DNA from: Bradymonas sp963697525 | GTDB taxonomy: Bacteria; Myxococcota_A; Bradymonadia; Bradymonadales; Bradymonadaceae | DNA length: 64,000 bases | NCBI GenBank assembly: GCA_963697525.1 | Contig: OY969087.1 | Coordinates: forward strand, 992,001-1,056,000 | Direction of reading: 5' to 3' | Part shown: one piece after another, positions 8,272-17,148 of the stretch | Layout: the number at the start of each line of letters is the position of its first letter | How positions within the stretch are numbered: the stretch's first letter is position 1 | Notes under the pieces: model-generated | Databases searched by the model: none | The model's input: only the letters and a program-made list of their open reading frames with translations | Told to the model about the DNA's origin: nothing | Program-made: the position numbers and the translations under genes

Positions 8272-9486
8272 CTACTCGAACGGGTAATTTGCCCTGAGCG
8301 CCTCGATGCCCGGCAGGGGTTTGCCCTCGACCATCTGCAGGCTGGCGCCGCCGCCGGTGGAGACGTGGCTGATCTTGGACTCCACGCCGGCCTTGTTGAC
8401 CGCGGCGGCGGAGTCGCCTCCGCCGATGACGCTGAAGGCGTCGCTGTCGGCCACGGCGTGGGCGATGGCCATGGTGCCCTGGGCGAAGGGCCCGCGCTCG
8501 AAGACGCCCATGGGGCCGTTCCAGAAGACGGTGGCCGACTCGGCGATGACCTCGCGGTAATTGTCCACCGTCTTGGGCCCGATGTCGAAGCCGGCCTTGC
8601 CGGCGGGGATGGACTGGCGCGCGGTGGTCTGGGCGTCGTCGGCGGAGGCGTCGATGCTCGCGGCGACCACGTGGTCGACGGGCAGCTTGAAGCTCACCCC
8701 GCGCCGCTCGGCCTTCGACAGGATATTCTTGGCTTCCTGCAGGAAGTCCTCCTCGACCATCGACTTGCCAACCTCGATGCCCTGGGCTTTGAGGAAGGTG
8801 TAGGCCATGGCGCCGCCGATGAGCACGTTGTCGACCTTCTCGACCAGCGTCTCCAGCACGCCCAATTTGTCCGAGACCTTCGCCCCGCCCATGATGGCGG
8901 TGAACGGACGCTTGGGGTCGTCGAGCTTGCCGAGCTTGCCGATCTCCTTTTTGATGAGGAAGCCCGCGCCCTTGGAGTTGCGGTCGAAGTACTTGACCAT
9001 GTGGTACATCGAGGCGTGCTTGCGGTGCGAGGTGCCGAAGGCGTCGTTGACGTACACGTCGGCCAGGTCGGCCAGCGCCCTGGCAAACTCGGGGTCGCCG
9101 CCCTTCTCGCCGGGGTTGAAGCGCAGGTTCTCCAAGAGCATGACCTGTCCGCCGCGCATGTCCTCGATGAGCTTCTGGACGAACCCGCCGGTGGTCTCCT
9201 CGGGCATGATCACGTCGATGTCCAGCCAGCCGGCCAGCTCCTCGCCGACCGGTTTGAGGCTGAGCTTCTCGTCGACCTCGCCCTTGGGCCTGCCCAGATG
9301 GCTGGCCAGGATGACCTTGGCGCCGGCTTTCATCGCGTGCTCGATGGTCGGCAGCGCCATGCGGATGCGCGTATCGTCGGTGACGTTGCACTCGTCGTCG
9401 AGCGGCACGTTGAAGTCCACGCGCATGAAGACGCGCTTGTCGGCGAGGTCGAGCTGGTCGATGAATTTGATGCCGGTGATGTCCAT
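8272..9486 (-). CDS. pgk: Phosphoglycerate kinase
   Basis: 404 residues, normal for bacterial PGK. Substrate-binding residues are in the N-terminal domain: RVDFNVPLDD near 22, ILASHLGRPKG near 60, LLENLRFNPGEK near 117. The nucleotide-binding C-terminal domain shows FTAIMGGAKVSDK, VFWNGPMGVFE and the glycine-rich VIGGGDSAAAV with STGGGASL. It makes ATP from 1,3-bisphosphoglycerate in glycolysis (or the reverse). Gene order gap-pgk-tpiA on the minus strand is a common bacterial glycolytic cluster. The gap-pgk spacer is filled by repeats described separately, so coupling may be weaker than usual. Confidence 0.97.
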   Translation of the reverse strand: MDITGIKFIDQLDLADKRVFMRVDFNVPLDDECNVTDDTRIRMALPTIEHAMKAGAKVILASHLGRPKGEVDEKLSLKPVGEELAGWLDIDVIMPEETTGGFVQKLIEDMRGGQVMLLENLRFNPGEKGGDPEFARALADLADVYVNDAFGTSHRKHASMYHMVKYFDRNSKGAGFLIKKEIGKLGKLDDPKRPFTAIMGGAKVSDKLGVLETLVEKVDNVLIGGAMAYTFLKAQGIEVGKSMVEEDFLQEAKNILSKAERRGVSFKLPVDHVVAASIDASADDAQTTARQSIPAGKAGFDIGPKTVDNYREVIAESATVFWNGPMGVFERGPFAQGTMAIAHAVADSDAFSVIGGGDSAAAVNKAGVESKISHVSTGGGASLQMVEGKPLPGIEALRANYPFE

Positions 9487-9657
9487 GAGGCAGGGGTCCG
9501 GGGGTCCAGGGGTCCAGGGGTTCAGGGAGCGGATGACGCGGATGACGCGGATGACGCGGATGACGCGGATGACGCGGATGACGCGCGTTCTGGCGGCAGG
9601 GAGCCGGGGCTCAGAGGCTCCGTTCCCGGACCCCTGGACCCCCGGACCCCCAAACCC
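9487..9657. repeat. Composite intergenic repeat: 6 x 9-bp tandem array inside G-rich inverted arms
   Basis: The pgk-gap spacer is almost wholly repetitive. Left arm about 9493-9525 is built of GGGGTCCAGG-type units; the right arm at about 9627-9657 carries CCCCTGGACCCCCGGACCCC, roughly its reverse complement, so the whole can fold back. Between them GCGGATGAC is repeated six times without error at 9529-9582. The same GGGGTCCAGGGGTTCAGG motif recurs at 17114-17148, and a near-identical 9-mer (GCGGATGGC) occurs inside the dehydrogenase gene near 40.7 kb, so these are dispersed repeat families of this genome. Confidence 0.85.
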
Positions 9658-10662
<1,005 letters not shown>

Positions 10663-10776
10663 GGGGGATCCTTTGCTTGTTGAAGTCTGTGGGTCGTACT
10701 CTGTGGGTCGTACGTAGCTAGCGTGCAGCGAGTAACTAAATAATTGCTGCGGACTCAGAGTCAATCGGGTTTTGAC

Positions 10777-12621
10777 CTACTCTTCGAACAACTCCACCGC
10801 CACCCGCTCCCTCTCGGGATTGAACAGCTCCCGCGCCTGCTCGACGACCGGGTGCGTTCGCAGATCTTCCTCGAGTTGCTGTTTGCGCGCGACGATGTCG
10901 GCTTCGCGCTCCTCGTACAGCGTGGGATCGACGGCCGGCTCGGGTTCATCGGACTCGCTGCGCTCCACGCGAAGCTTCCAGTCGGCGCCGAAGAGCTCGG
11001 AAAGCGCGCGTTGCACGCGCTGCTGGCCGTCGGTCTGCTCGAAAAACTCGATGTAGCGTGATTCCAACTCGATGGCGAGTTCGCCGTCGTCGAATCGCTG
11101 CAGGCGGGCGTGCTCGCAGGTCGCTGCCAGAGGAGCCGCGTTTTTGCGCACGTACCCGACCAGGGCGCGCCAGCGCTCGCGAGGCTCCAGCGCCAGCAGC
11201 GCGTCACGGTCGATCGGCTCCGGCTCCGGCTCCGCGACCGGTTCCGGCTCCGGCTCCGGCTCCGGCTCCGCGACCGGCTCCGGCTCCGGCACCGGCTCCG
11301 CGACCGGCTCCGGCTCCGGTTCCGCGACCGGCTCCGGCTCCGGTTCCGGCTCCGGCTCCGCGACCGGCTCCGGCTGCCCTCCGTCGTTGGCGGTGGGGGC
11401 CGGCTCAGGCGCTAGGTCAGCTCGCCGCGGGATTTTTTTTTTGGCCTCGGCTTCGAGGTCGACGTCGTCTTCGAGGACTTGTTCGAGGGATTGGAGCCGG
11501 TCGACCAGCAAATCGAGGCTGTCGAGCGGCTCGAGCTTGGCCATGCGCACCAGCGTCATCTCGAAGAGCAGCTTGGGGTACGGCGAGCGGGTCATCTCCT
11601 GGGCGCCGTCGGCCATCACCGCAAAGTAGCGGTGCAGCAGGTCGGCGGTGACCTCCGGGCGCTCGACCTGCGCGCGGGCGTGCTGCAGCTCGCTTTCGGT
11701 CAGGTTGGTCACCCGCTCGGGGTTTTGGACCACGGAGGTGACCACCAGGTCGCGGAAATGAGTGACCAGCTCGGAGGCGAATTGCTGCAGGTCGTAGCCG
11801 TAGCGGTTGACCTCGTCGAGCACGGTCAGCGCGGCCTCGGCGTCGCGCGCGACGATGGCCTCGCTCAACTCGAAGAGGTGCTTGCGGTTGGCGACGCCCA
11901 AGATCTGGGCGACCTGCTCCTCGGTGAACGACTGGCCGGCGAAGCTGATGACCTGGTCCATCAAGCTGAGCGCGTCGCGCATGCCGCCGTTGGCCTGCCG
12001 GGCGATGAGCTGCAGGGCGGCCTTCTCGGCGTCGATCTCCTCGGCCTCGCACAGGTGCTGGAGGTGATCGACGATGTCGTTTTGGCCGATGCGCTTGAAG
12101 TCGAAGCGCTGGCAGCGGCTCAGGATCGTCACCGGGATCTTCTGCGGCTCGGTGGTCGCGAAGATGAAGTGAGCGTGCTCGGGCGGCTCCTCGAGGGTCT
12201 TCAACAGGGCGTTGAAGGCCTCGTTGGTGAGCATGTGGACTTCGTCGATGATGTAGATCTTGTAGCGGTCGCGGCTGGGCGCGTAGCGCACGCCCTCGCG
12301 CAGCTCGCGGATCTCGTTGATGCCGCGGTTGGACGCGCCGTCGATCTCGAAGACATCGACCGACTGGCCCTCGTGGATCTCCTTGCAGGAGGCGCACTCG
12401 TAGCAGGGCGTGGTCGTGGGACCCTTCTCGCAGTTGAGCGCCTTGGCGAGGATGCGCGCGGTGGTCGTCTTGCCTACGCCGCGCGTGCCGCAGAACAGGT
12501 AGGCGTGGGCCACCCGGTCCTGCTCCAGGGAGTTCTTGAGCGTGCGGGCGACGTGCTCCTGGCCGACGACTTCTTCGAAGTATCTGGGGCGCCACTTTCG
12601 GGCGAGAACAACGTAGGACAT
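10777..12621 (-). CDS. dnaX: DNA polymerase III subunits gamma/tau
   Basis: 614 residues from ATG 12621 (family start MSYVVLARKWRP; no good ribosome-binding site, and an upstream ATG at 12678 is less likely). This is the clamp-loader ATPase. It shows Walker A GTRGVGKT at 45-52, a four-cysteine zinc module (Cys64, 73, 76, 79), Walker B DEVH at 126-129 and the sensor region LSRCQRFDF. A collar domain follows to about 380. Residues about 416-469 are a low-complexity PEPEPVAEP repeat encoded by tandem CGGCTC-type units, then a C-terminal tau-like domain (ALEPRERWRALVGYVRK, LELESRYIEFFEQ-like). The Pro-Glu linker is probably a flexible tether and is likely length-variable. Confidence 0.96.
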   Translation of the reverse strand: MSYVVLARKWRPRYFEEVVGQEHVARTLKNSLEQDRVAHAYLFCGTRGVGKTTTARILAKALNCEKGPTTTPCYECASCKEIHEGQSVDVFEIDGASNRGINEIRELREGVRYAPSRDRYKIYIIDEVHMLTNEAFNALLKTLEEPPEHAHFIFATTEPQKIPVTILSRCQRFDFKRIGQNDIVDHLQHLCEAEEIDAEKAALQLIARQANGGMRDALSLMDQVISFAGQSFTEEQVAQILGVANRKHLFELSEAIVARDAEAALTVLDEVNRYGYDLQQFASELVTHFRDLVVTSVVQNPERVTNLTESELQHARAQVERPEVTADLLHRYFAVMADGAQEMTRSPYPKLLFEMTLVRMAKLEPLDSLDLLVDRLQSLEQVLEDDVDLEAEAKKKIPRRADLAPEPAPTANDGGQPEPVAEPEPEPEPEPVAEPEPEPVAEPVPEPEPVAEPEPEPEPEPVAEPEPEPIDRDALLALEPRERWRALVGYVRKNAAPLAATCEHARLQRFDDGELAIELESRYIEFFEQTDGQQRVQRALSELFGADWKLRVERSESDEPEPAVDPTLYEEREADIVARKQQLEEDLRTHPVVEQARELFNPERERVAVELFEE

Positions 12622-12718
12622 CGCGTGCGACGGGGCTCGAGGAAACGGGCTGGCGATTGCCAGCCCGTTGTACTTCATTCACCTAGGACAGCGCAAAGGG
12701 TGAGCCAAAAATTTCCGT

Positions 12719-14536
12719 TCAGTAGCGCGACGAGCGCGCGCCGGATTGCTGGCGCGAGCGCAGCACGACGGCCAGGCACAGCAGCAGGAACGACAAGATC
12801 CCCAGCACGCTGGACACAGTGCTCGCGCCGACGGCGCAGGACATCGCCCGGGTGGAGGTGTCCGGGGCGGGCGGCGAGGAGTCGTCGGGCGCCGCCGGGC
12901 TCGCCGGGGCGCTAAGGCCCTCGCCGCACCAGCAGGTGCCCGGCTGCCAGCTCTCGATGTAGCTGGCGTAGTCGTGGCCGCCGTACGAGCCGGTGCCCCC
13001 GTGACACTCGCATACGTCGCGCTCGAAGCAGTGGATGCCGGTGCGGTTGATACCGTCGTTGTCGTAATTGCCCAGCTTGGTGGGGTCGTATTGCGGAAAG
13101 TGGTCCCAACTCGTGGACAGGTTGTCGACGTGGCCGTCGCAGTCGTCGTCGAGGCCGTTGCACACCTCGGGCATGGCCTCGTAGGTCTGCAGGCAGCGCT
13201 CCTGGCCGTTCTGGCACACGATGGTGCCGGGGCCGCAGCGGCCGGCCAGGCCGGTGTCGCAGGCGTTACCCTGGTTGGGACAGGGATCGTCGTCGAGGGT
13301 GGCGGTCTTCTCGCCCAGGGCTTTGCAGTAGCTGGAGCCGTCGTCGTTGAGCCCGTGGACGATGTACAGCGTCTTGTTGTCGTCGACCCACTCCAGGCCG
13401 TGGCCGGGGGTCAGCACCTTGCAGTTGAGCGAGCCGTCCCAGCAATAGTTGACCGCGAAGTTGGCCGGATCGATGTCTTTGGGGCGCGTCTGCACGCAGG
13501 ACATGATGTCGAAGAGGCTGGTGGGCGGGTCGGGCGACCAGTGGCTATCGCATTTCTGGCCGGCGAGCTGGCACTCGACGCTGGGCAGGTTGGTGGTGAG
13601 CAGGGCGCCGGTCATCGACATCTGCGACGATCCGCTGCACTCGTAGCGGCCGAGCACGATGTCGCGGCGGATGTCGACTTCGCTGCGATTCTGGATCTGC
13701 GCGCACACGTCGATGGGCGGGTCGTGGTCGATATCGCAGCCGTGGGGGCCCCAGCAGCACTGGGCGGTGCCCCCGGCGGCCGCCAATACGCCGGCGTACA
13801 GCGGGGTGTAGTTGTCGTGGCGCGGGGCGACCATCACCCAGGTGGGCACCGCCGGGTGTTTGCCGCCGTCGCCGTCGAAGCCCCGGCAGGCCTGCACCAG
13901 GGAGTTGCGCAACCGGCCGTCGTAGCGCGCGTCGTCGGTCTGCGGCAGCCCGTCGACGATGGTGAGCACCAGGTTGGGACGCTCCCACCACTGCTGAGTC
14001 ACCGACGACGAGACGGGTTGAGTCGAGCCGAACGCCTCGGGAAATAGGGCCTCGCGGGTGACCTCGAGGGCTTTGTCGCCGGGGTTGAATTGCCAGCCGC
14101 TGGCGGTCTGGTCGCAGTACAGCGTGCCCGCCAGGGTGTGCATGGATTGGACGTCGTCGCCGATGAGGCCGCCGCCGTCTTCCTGGGCGGCGAGCACGCG
14201 GTCGTTGACCCGCTGTCCGCCGGCACAGGCGGTGGGGGCGCCGTCGACGTCGGCATACATCGTCAGGCCCATGCGCAAGATGTCGCAGCTCGGCGAGGCG
14301 TGCCCGCTGCTGTCGTAGGTGCACGGGCCGGGCTCCCAATATTCGTCGATGATGTGGCGCAGCGCCGGGCCGAAGTGTTCGGATTGGCCGTTGTTGAACA
14401 CGCTGCCGCCAAATAAAAGCGTGGCGTTGGGGGCTTTCCATTCAGCCTCCACTGTGGCGGGTGTCATCATCCCCAATGCCACAACCCCCAACGCCACGGT
14501 ACGCAACACCAACAATTTCCAATTGTGACCATTCAT
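12719..14536 (-). CDS. Secreted Cys-rich protein with MopE metal-binding motif and MYXO-CTERM-like tail
   Basis: 605 residues from ATG 14536 (a TTG five codons upstream is less likely). A signal peptide covers 1-31 (VLRTVALGVVALGMMTPATVEA). The long middle part is cysteine-rich and begins with a region resembling von Willebrand/fimbrial surface proteins of this lineage (LLFGGSVFNNG, NLVLTIVDGLPQTDD). Near 450 it has EVCNGLDDDCDGHVDN, the Cu-binding MopE/putative metal-binding motif, preceded by a C-rich CGPGTIVCQNGQERC. After an Ala/Pro/Ser-rich spacer the C-terminus is MSCAVGAS, a hydrophobic helix, then an Arg-rich end (RSRQQSGARSSRY), which resembles the MYXO-CTERM surface-sorting tail. 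It is probably exported and anchored at the cell surface; function unknown. It lies 30 bases after the lipoprotein gene, so both are likely co-transcribed. Confidence 0.82.
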   Translation of the reverse strand: MNGHNWKLLVLRTVALGVVALGMMTPATVEAEWKAPNATLLFGGSVFNNGQSEHFGPALRHIIDEYWEPGPCTYDSSGHASPSCDILRMGLTMYADVDGAPTACAGGQRVNDRVLAAQEDGGGLIGDDVQSMHTLAGTLYCDQTASGWQFNPGDKALEVTREALFPEAFGSTQPVSSSVTQQWWERPNLVLTIVDGLPQTDDARYDGRLRNSLVQACRGFDGDGGKHPAVPTWVMVAPRHDNYTPLYAGVLAAAGGTAQCCWGPHGCDIDHDPPIDVCAQIQNRSEVDIRRDIVLGRYECSGSSQMSMTGALLTTNLPSVECQLAGQKCDSHWSPDPPTSLFDIMSCVQTRPKDIDPANFAVNYCWDGSLNCKVLTPGHGLEWVDDNKTLYIVHGLNDDGSSYCKALGEKTATLDDDPCPNQGNACDTGLAGRCGPGTIVCQNGQERCLQTYEAMPEVCNGLDDDCDGHVDNLSTSWDHFPQYDPTKLGNYDNDGINRTGIHCFERDVCECHGGTGSYGGHDYASYIESWQPGTCWCGEGLSAPASPAAPDDSSPPAPDTSTRAMSCAVGASTVSSVLGILSFLLLCLAVVLRSRQQSGARSSRY

Positions 14537-14566
14537 CCAATAGCCCCGCAAAGTCTAGGTGGTGGT

Positions 14567-15691
14567 TCAGTGGGCGGCCACGTCGAAGGCAAACGGCCGG
14601 CCGGTGTTGCTCAGCGCCTCGGCGACGATGATGTAGTCGCCGTCGGCGGGCACCTGCCATTGCAGGCGGTTGTCGCCGTCGGGATCGACGAACATCGACG
14701 CCCGGCACGACGTCGCCGCGCAGGTGTCGAGCACGTAGTAGACGTACGAGCCGGTGGCCGTGTTGGTCACCGTCAATGTCGTGCCGGCGTGCAGGCCGGT
14801 GACGTGCATGAACAGGTCCATCGCCCCCGGCGAGCCGGTGGGCTCGCAGCCCTGCAGGGCGGTGGCGTCGAAGTGGTCGGCGTAGGCCTGGCGGTCGCCC
14901 TGGACGTGGGCGGGCGAGCCGTCGGCGGGCACGGCGACCTCGAGCGCGTCGGCGCAGGCGTCGCCCTGGCAGCTCGCCGCGTCGGCGCAGTCGGCGGCGC
15001 AGGCGTACGAGCGCGTGCTGGTGCCCTGGACGCATTGGTCGAAGCTGCCCGCCGAGCAGGTGGCCTCGCCGGGCATGCATTCGAGGTGCTCGAGCTTGTA
15101 GGTCAGGTGGAAGGGCTCGTCGACGGTGTCGGCGGCGCCCTCGACGCGCAGGAAATACGGCGTGTCCGGCTCGACCACCGCCCGGTAGCCGGGCCGGTCG
15201 GCGCAGTACAGCGCCCCGTCGGCCGTCGCGCAGCTCGCCTTGCGCAGCTCGAAGACCGGCGCGTTGGGGTCGGCGCTGCTGATCTGGACGTCCAAGATCG
15301 CCGCCTGGGCGACCGTAAACGCCAGGGTATACGCCCCGGCGCTGTCCGCGCCGCTGGCACAGGCGGCGTGATCGCCGCTGGCCGGCCCCATCTGGCGCGA
15401 TACGGTGGCGGTGTCGCCGGTGTCGAGCTGTCCGAGATCGTCGAAGCTCGGCCCGCAATGGGCCTGAGAGACGTTGCCCGAGGTGCTCGCGGCGTCTGCG
15501 TCTGTGCCCGCGGTGTCCGCGCCCGTGCTCGGCGAGGCGTCGGCCTCGCTCGTCGTATTGGGCATGGGCGCCACGGGCGGTGTGTTGGCGGGATCCCTCT
15601 GCGAACCACACCCGCCAAGCGCCAACGATACGGCCGCCAGCGCCAGCAGTGTCCGGTGCAGAGCGCACCCACACGACCAGCAGCGATTCAT
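14567..15691 (-). CDS. Lipoprotein with beta-sandwich (PPC-like) repeats
   Basis: 374 residues. A signal peptide ends in a good lipobox LALGGC (Cys near residue 28), followed by a disordered Thr/Asp/Ala-rich spacer. The rest contains two domains that resemble bacterial pre-peptidase C-terminal (PPC-like) beta-sandwiches, each ending in a pattern such as PDTPYFLRVEGAAD and VPADGDYIIVAEALS. They are separated by a Cys-rich stretch (CMPGEATCSAGSFDQCVQG) typical of Myxococcota-type surface proteins. It is predicted to be attached to the outer or inner membrane and exposed. It is encoded just upstream of the MopE-motif surface protein, so they may act together at the cell surface. No enzymatic motif was seen. 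Confidence 0.8.
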   Translation of the reverse strand: MNRCWSCGCALHRTLLALAAVSLALGGCGSQRDPANTPPVAPMPNTTSEADASPSTGADTAGTDADAASTSGNVSQAHCGPSFDDLGQLDTGDTATVSRQMGPASGDHAACASGADSAGAYTLAFTVAQAAILDVQISSADPNAPVFELRKASCATADGALYCADRPGYRAVVEPDTPYFLRVEGAADTVDEPFHLTYKLEHLECMPGEATCSAGSFDQCVQGTSTRSYACAADCADAASCQGDACADALEVAVPADGSPAHVQGDRQAYADHFDATALQGCEPTGSPGAMDLFMHVTGLHAGTTLTVTNTATGSYVYYVLDTCAATSCRASMFVDPDGDNRLQWQVPADGDYIIVAEALSNTGRPFAFDVAAH

Positions 15692-15788
15692 AGCTGCCCC
15701 CGATCCAGGTTGGTTAGGTCAGTCCCCGATGTTGCGCTAATGCGTTGGAATCCAACCTAGGATCGTGTGGGTATTTGTCCAGATCTTC

Positions 15789-17105
15789 TCAGAGCGGATT
15801 GATGGTCAGTCCGCTCAAGATCTTGGGATAAAAATAGGTCGATTTCTGGGGCATCTTGCCGCCGGATTTGCACACCGCGGCGACCTGATCGACCGGGGTG
15901 GGGTTCATCAACACGACCAGCTGGTGGTCGCCCTGGGTGCGGGCGGCGACGGCCTGGTGGAAATTCTTGATATACGACAGGTTGGTCTTGGCTTCCTGGG
16001 CCTCTTTGCTGATGCCCAGCATGCGGTCGAGGATGCCCTCGTGCAGGATGGACACGTCCAGCCGGCGCACCTCGTCGGGGGTGTCGGCGTCGAAGATGTC
16101 GGCGGTCTCGTCGCCGGTGTATTGCACCAGGATGGGCCCGGCGGCCTGGGGCGCCAGGAAGACGAAGCTGGGCGCGTGCTCGCCGGCCTCCTCGAGCTGG
16201 TCTTTGAGCCGAAGGGGATCGTCGACGTGCTCGGCGGCGAGCTTGCGCACCTTGAATAGCCCGGTGTCGTCGAGCTTTGCGAGCAGCGCGTCGAGATCGA
16301 AGTCCTCGACGCCGTGGACTACCCGGTGGGTGCCGAAGACCTGCAGGCCGGGGTCGTGCACGTTGACCAGAAAGGTCATCACGTACTCGTAGGGGGCGTT
16401 GTCGTCGGGCTCCTCAGCGACCTGACGGCGAAAGTCGCGGTAGGCCAGCGCCGTCTCGTAGCGGTGATGGCCGTCGGCGATGAGCAGTTGGGTGTCTTTG
16501 AGCACCCCGGCGATCTTGCACTGGGCCTCGCCGTCGAAGACCGGCCACAGTTGGTGGTGAATGCCGTCGTGTTCGGTGGTCACGTCCAGGGCGGCCTCCT
16601 CGCGGTGGGCCTCGAGCAGCGCGTCGACCTCGCGGTCGGGGTCGTCGTACAGCACGAACACCGCGCTCATATTGGCCTCACAGGCCTTCATCAACTCCAA
16701 CCGGTCGACCTTGGGCCCGCGCAGCGTGCGCTCGTGGGGCAGCACGATCTCCTCGTCGTAATTCGCCAGGCGCACCAGCCCCAAGAAGCCCTTGCGGGTG
16801 TGCTCGTTGCCATGGGCGTCGGTGAAGGTCTGGTGGTGGGCGTACAGCGCCGGGCGCTCGTCCTGGCGCAGCACTCCCTTGGCCAACCAGTCCATCAGAT
16901 GCCGGCGCGCCCGGGTATAGCGGCTGTTCTCGGCGGTGTCCGTGTCGTGCTGGCGGTTCAAGATCAGCCGCACGACGTTGGCCGGATGCCGCGCATACAG
17001 CTCGTCTTGCTCCTCGGGGTCGATGACGTCGTAGGGCGGCGCGACCACCTGGGCGGGGTCGTCGACGTTGTAGCGAATGGCGCGAAAGCCTCGAATGTCT
17101 GCCAT
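15789..17105 (-). CDS. DUF1015 family protein
   Basis: 438 residues, matching the usual length of DUF1015 proteins (COG4198). Recognised from RYNVDDPAQVVAPPYDVI at the N-terminus, the NVVRLILNR segment, LPHERTLRGPKVDRLELMK, the highly conserved LLIADGHHRYETALAYRD near 240, and the C-terminal AAVCKSGGKMPQKSTYFYPK with SGLTINPL. The DGHHRYETA motif suggests a metal- or phosphate-binding active site, and these proteins are sometimes annotated as kinase-like or transcription-related, but no function is established that I would rely on. It appears cytoplasmic. The start at 17105 lies in a G-rich repeat with no visible ribosome-binding site; family alignment supports it. Confidence 0.88.
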   Translation of the reverse strand: MADIRGFRAIRYNVDDPAQVVAPPYDVIDPEEQDELYARHPANVVRLILNRQHDTDTAENSRYTRARRHLMDWLAKGVLRQDERPALYAHHQTFTDAHGNEHTRKGFLGLVRLANYDEEIVLPHERTLRGPKVDRLELMKACEANMSAVFVLYDDPDREVDALLEAHREEAALDVTTEHDGIHHQLWPVFDGEAQCKIAGVLKDTQLLIADGHHRYETALAYRDFRRQVAEEPDDNAPYEYVMTFLVNVHDPGLQVFGTHRVVHGVEDFDLDALLAKLDDTGLFKVRKLAAEHVDDPLRLKDQLEEAGEHAPSFVFLAPQAAGPILVQYTGDETADIFDADTPDEVRRLDVSILHEGILDRMLGISKEAQEAKTNLSYIKNFHQAVAARTQGDHQLVVLMNPTPVDQVAAVCKSGGKMPQKSTYFYPKILSGLTINPL

Positions 17106-17110
17106 GGGAG

Positions 17111-17148
17111 GTTGGGGGTCCAGGGGTTCAGGGGTTCAGGAGTCCAGG
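17111..17148. repeat. Dispersed G-rich repeat (GGGGTCCAGGGGTTCAGG type) overlapping a gene end
   Basis: The spacer between the DUF1015 start and the first triple-thioredoxin gene consists of GGGGGTCCAGGGGTTCAGG followed by partial copies. The same unit occurs at 9493-9525 in the pgk-gap spacer. The stop codon of the triple-thioredoxin gene (17136-17138) and its last codons lie inside the repeat, so the repeat has set the C-terminus of that protein. Confidence 0.75.

Noticed and set aside
9529..9582. Possible iteron origin in the six 9-mers
   Set aside because: No AT-rich unwinding region, replication gene or DnaA boxes nearby; the same 9-mer occurs in a coding region.
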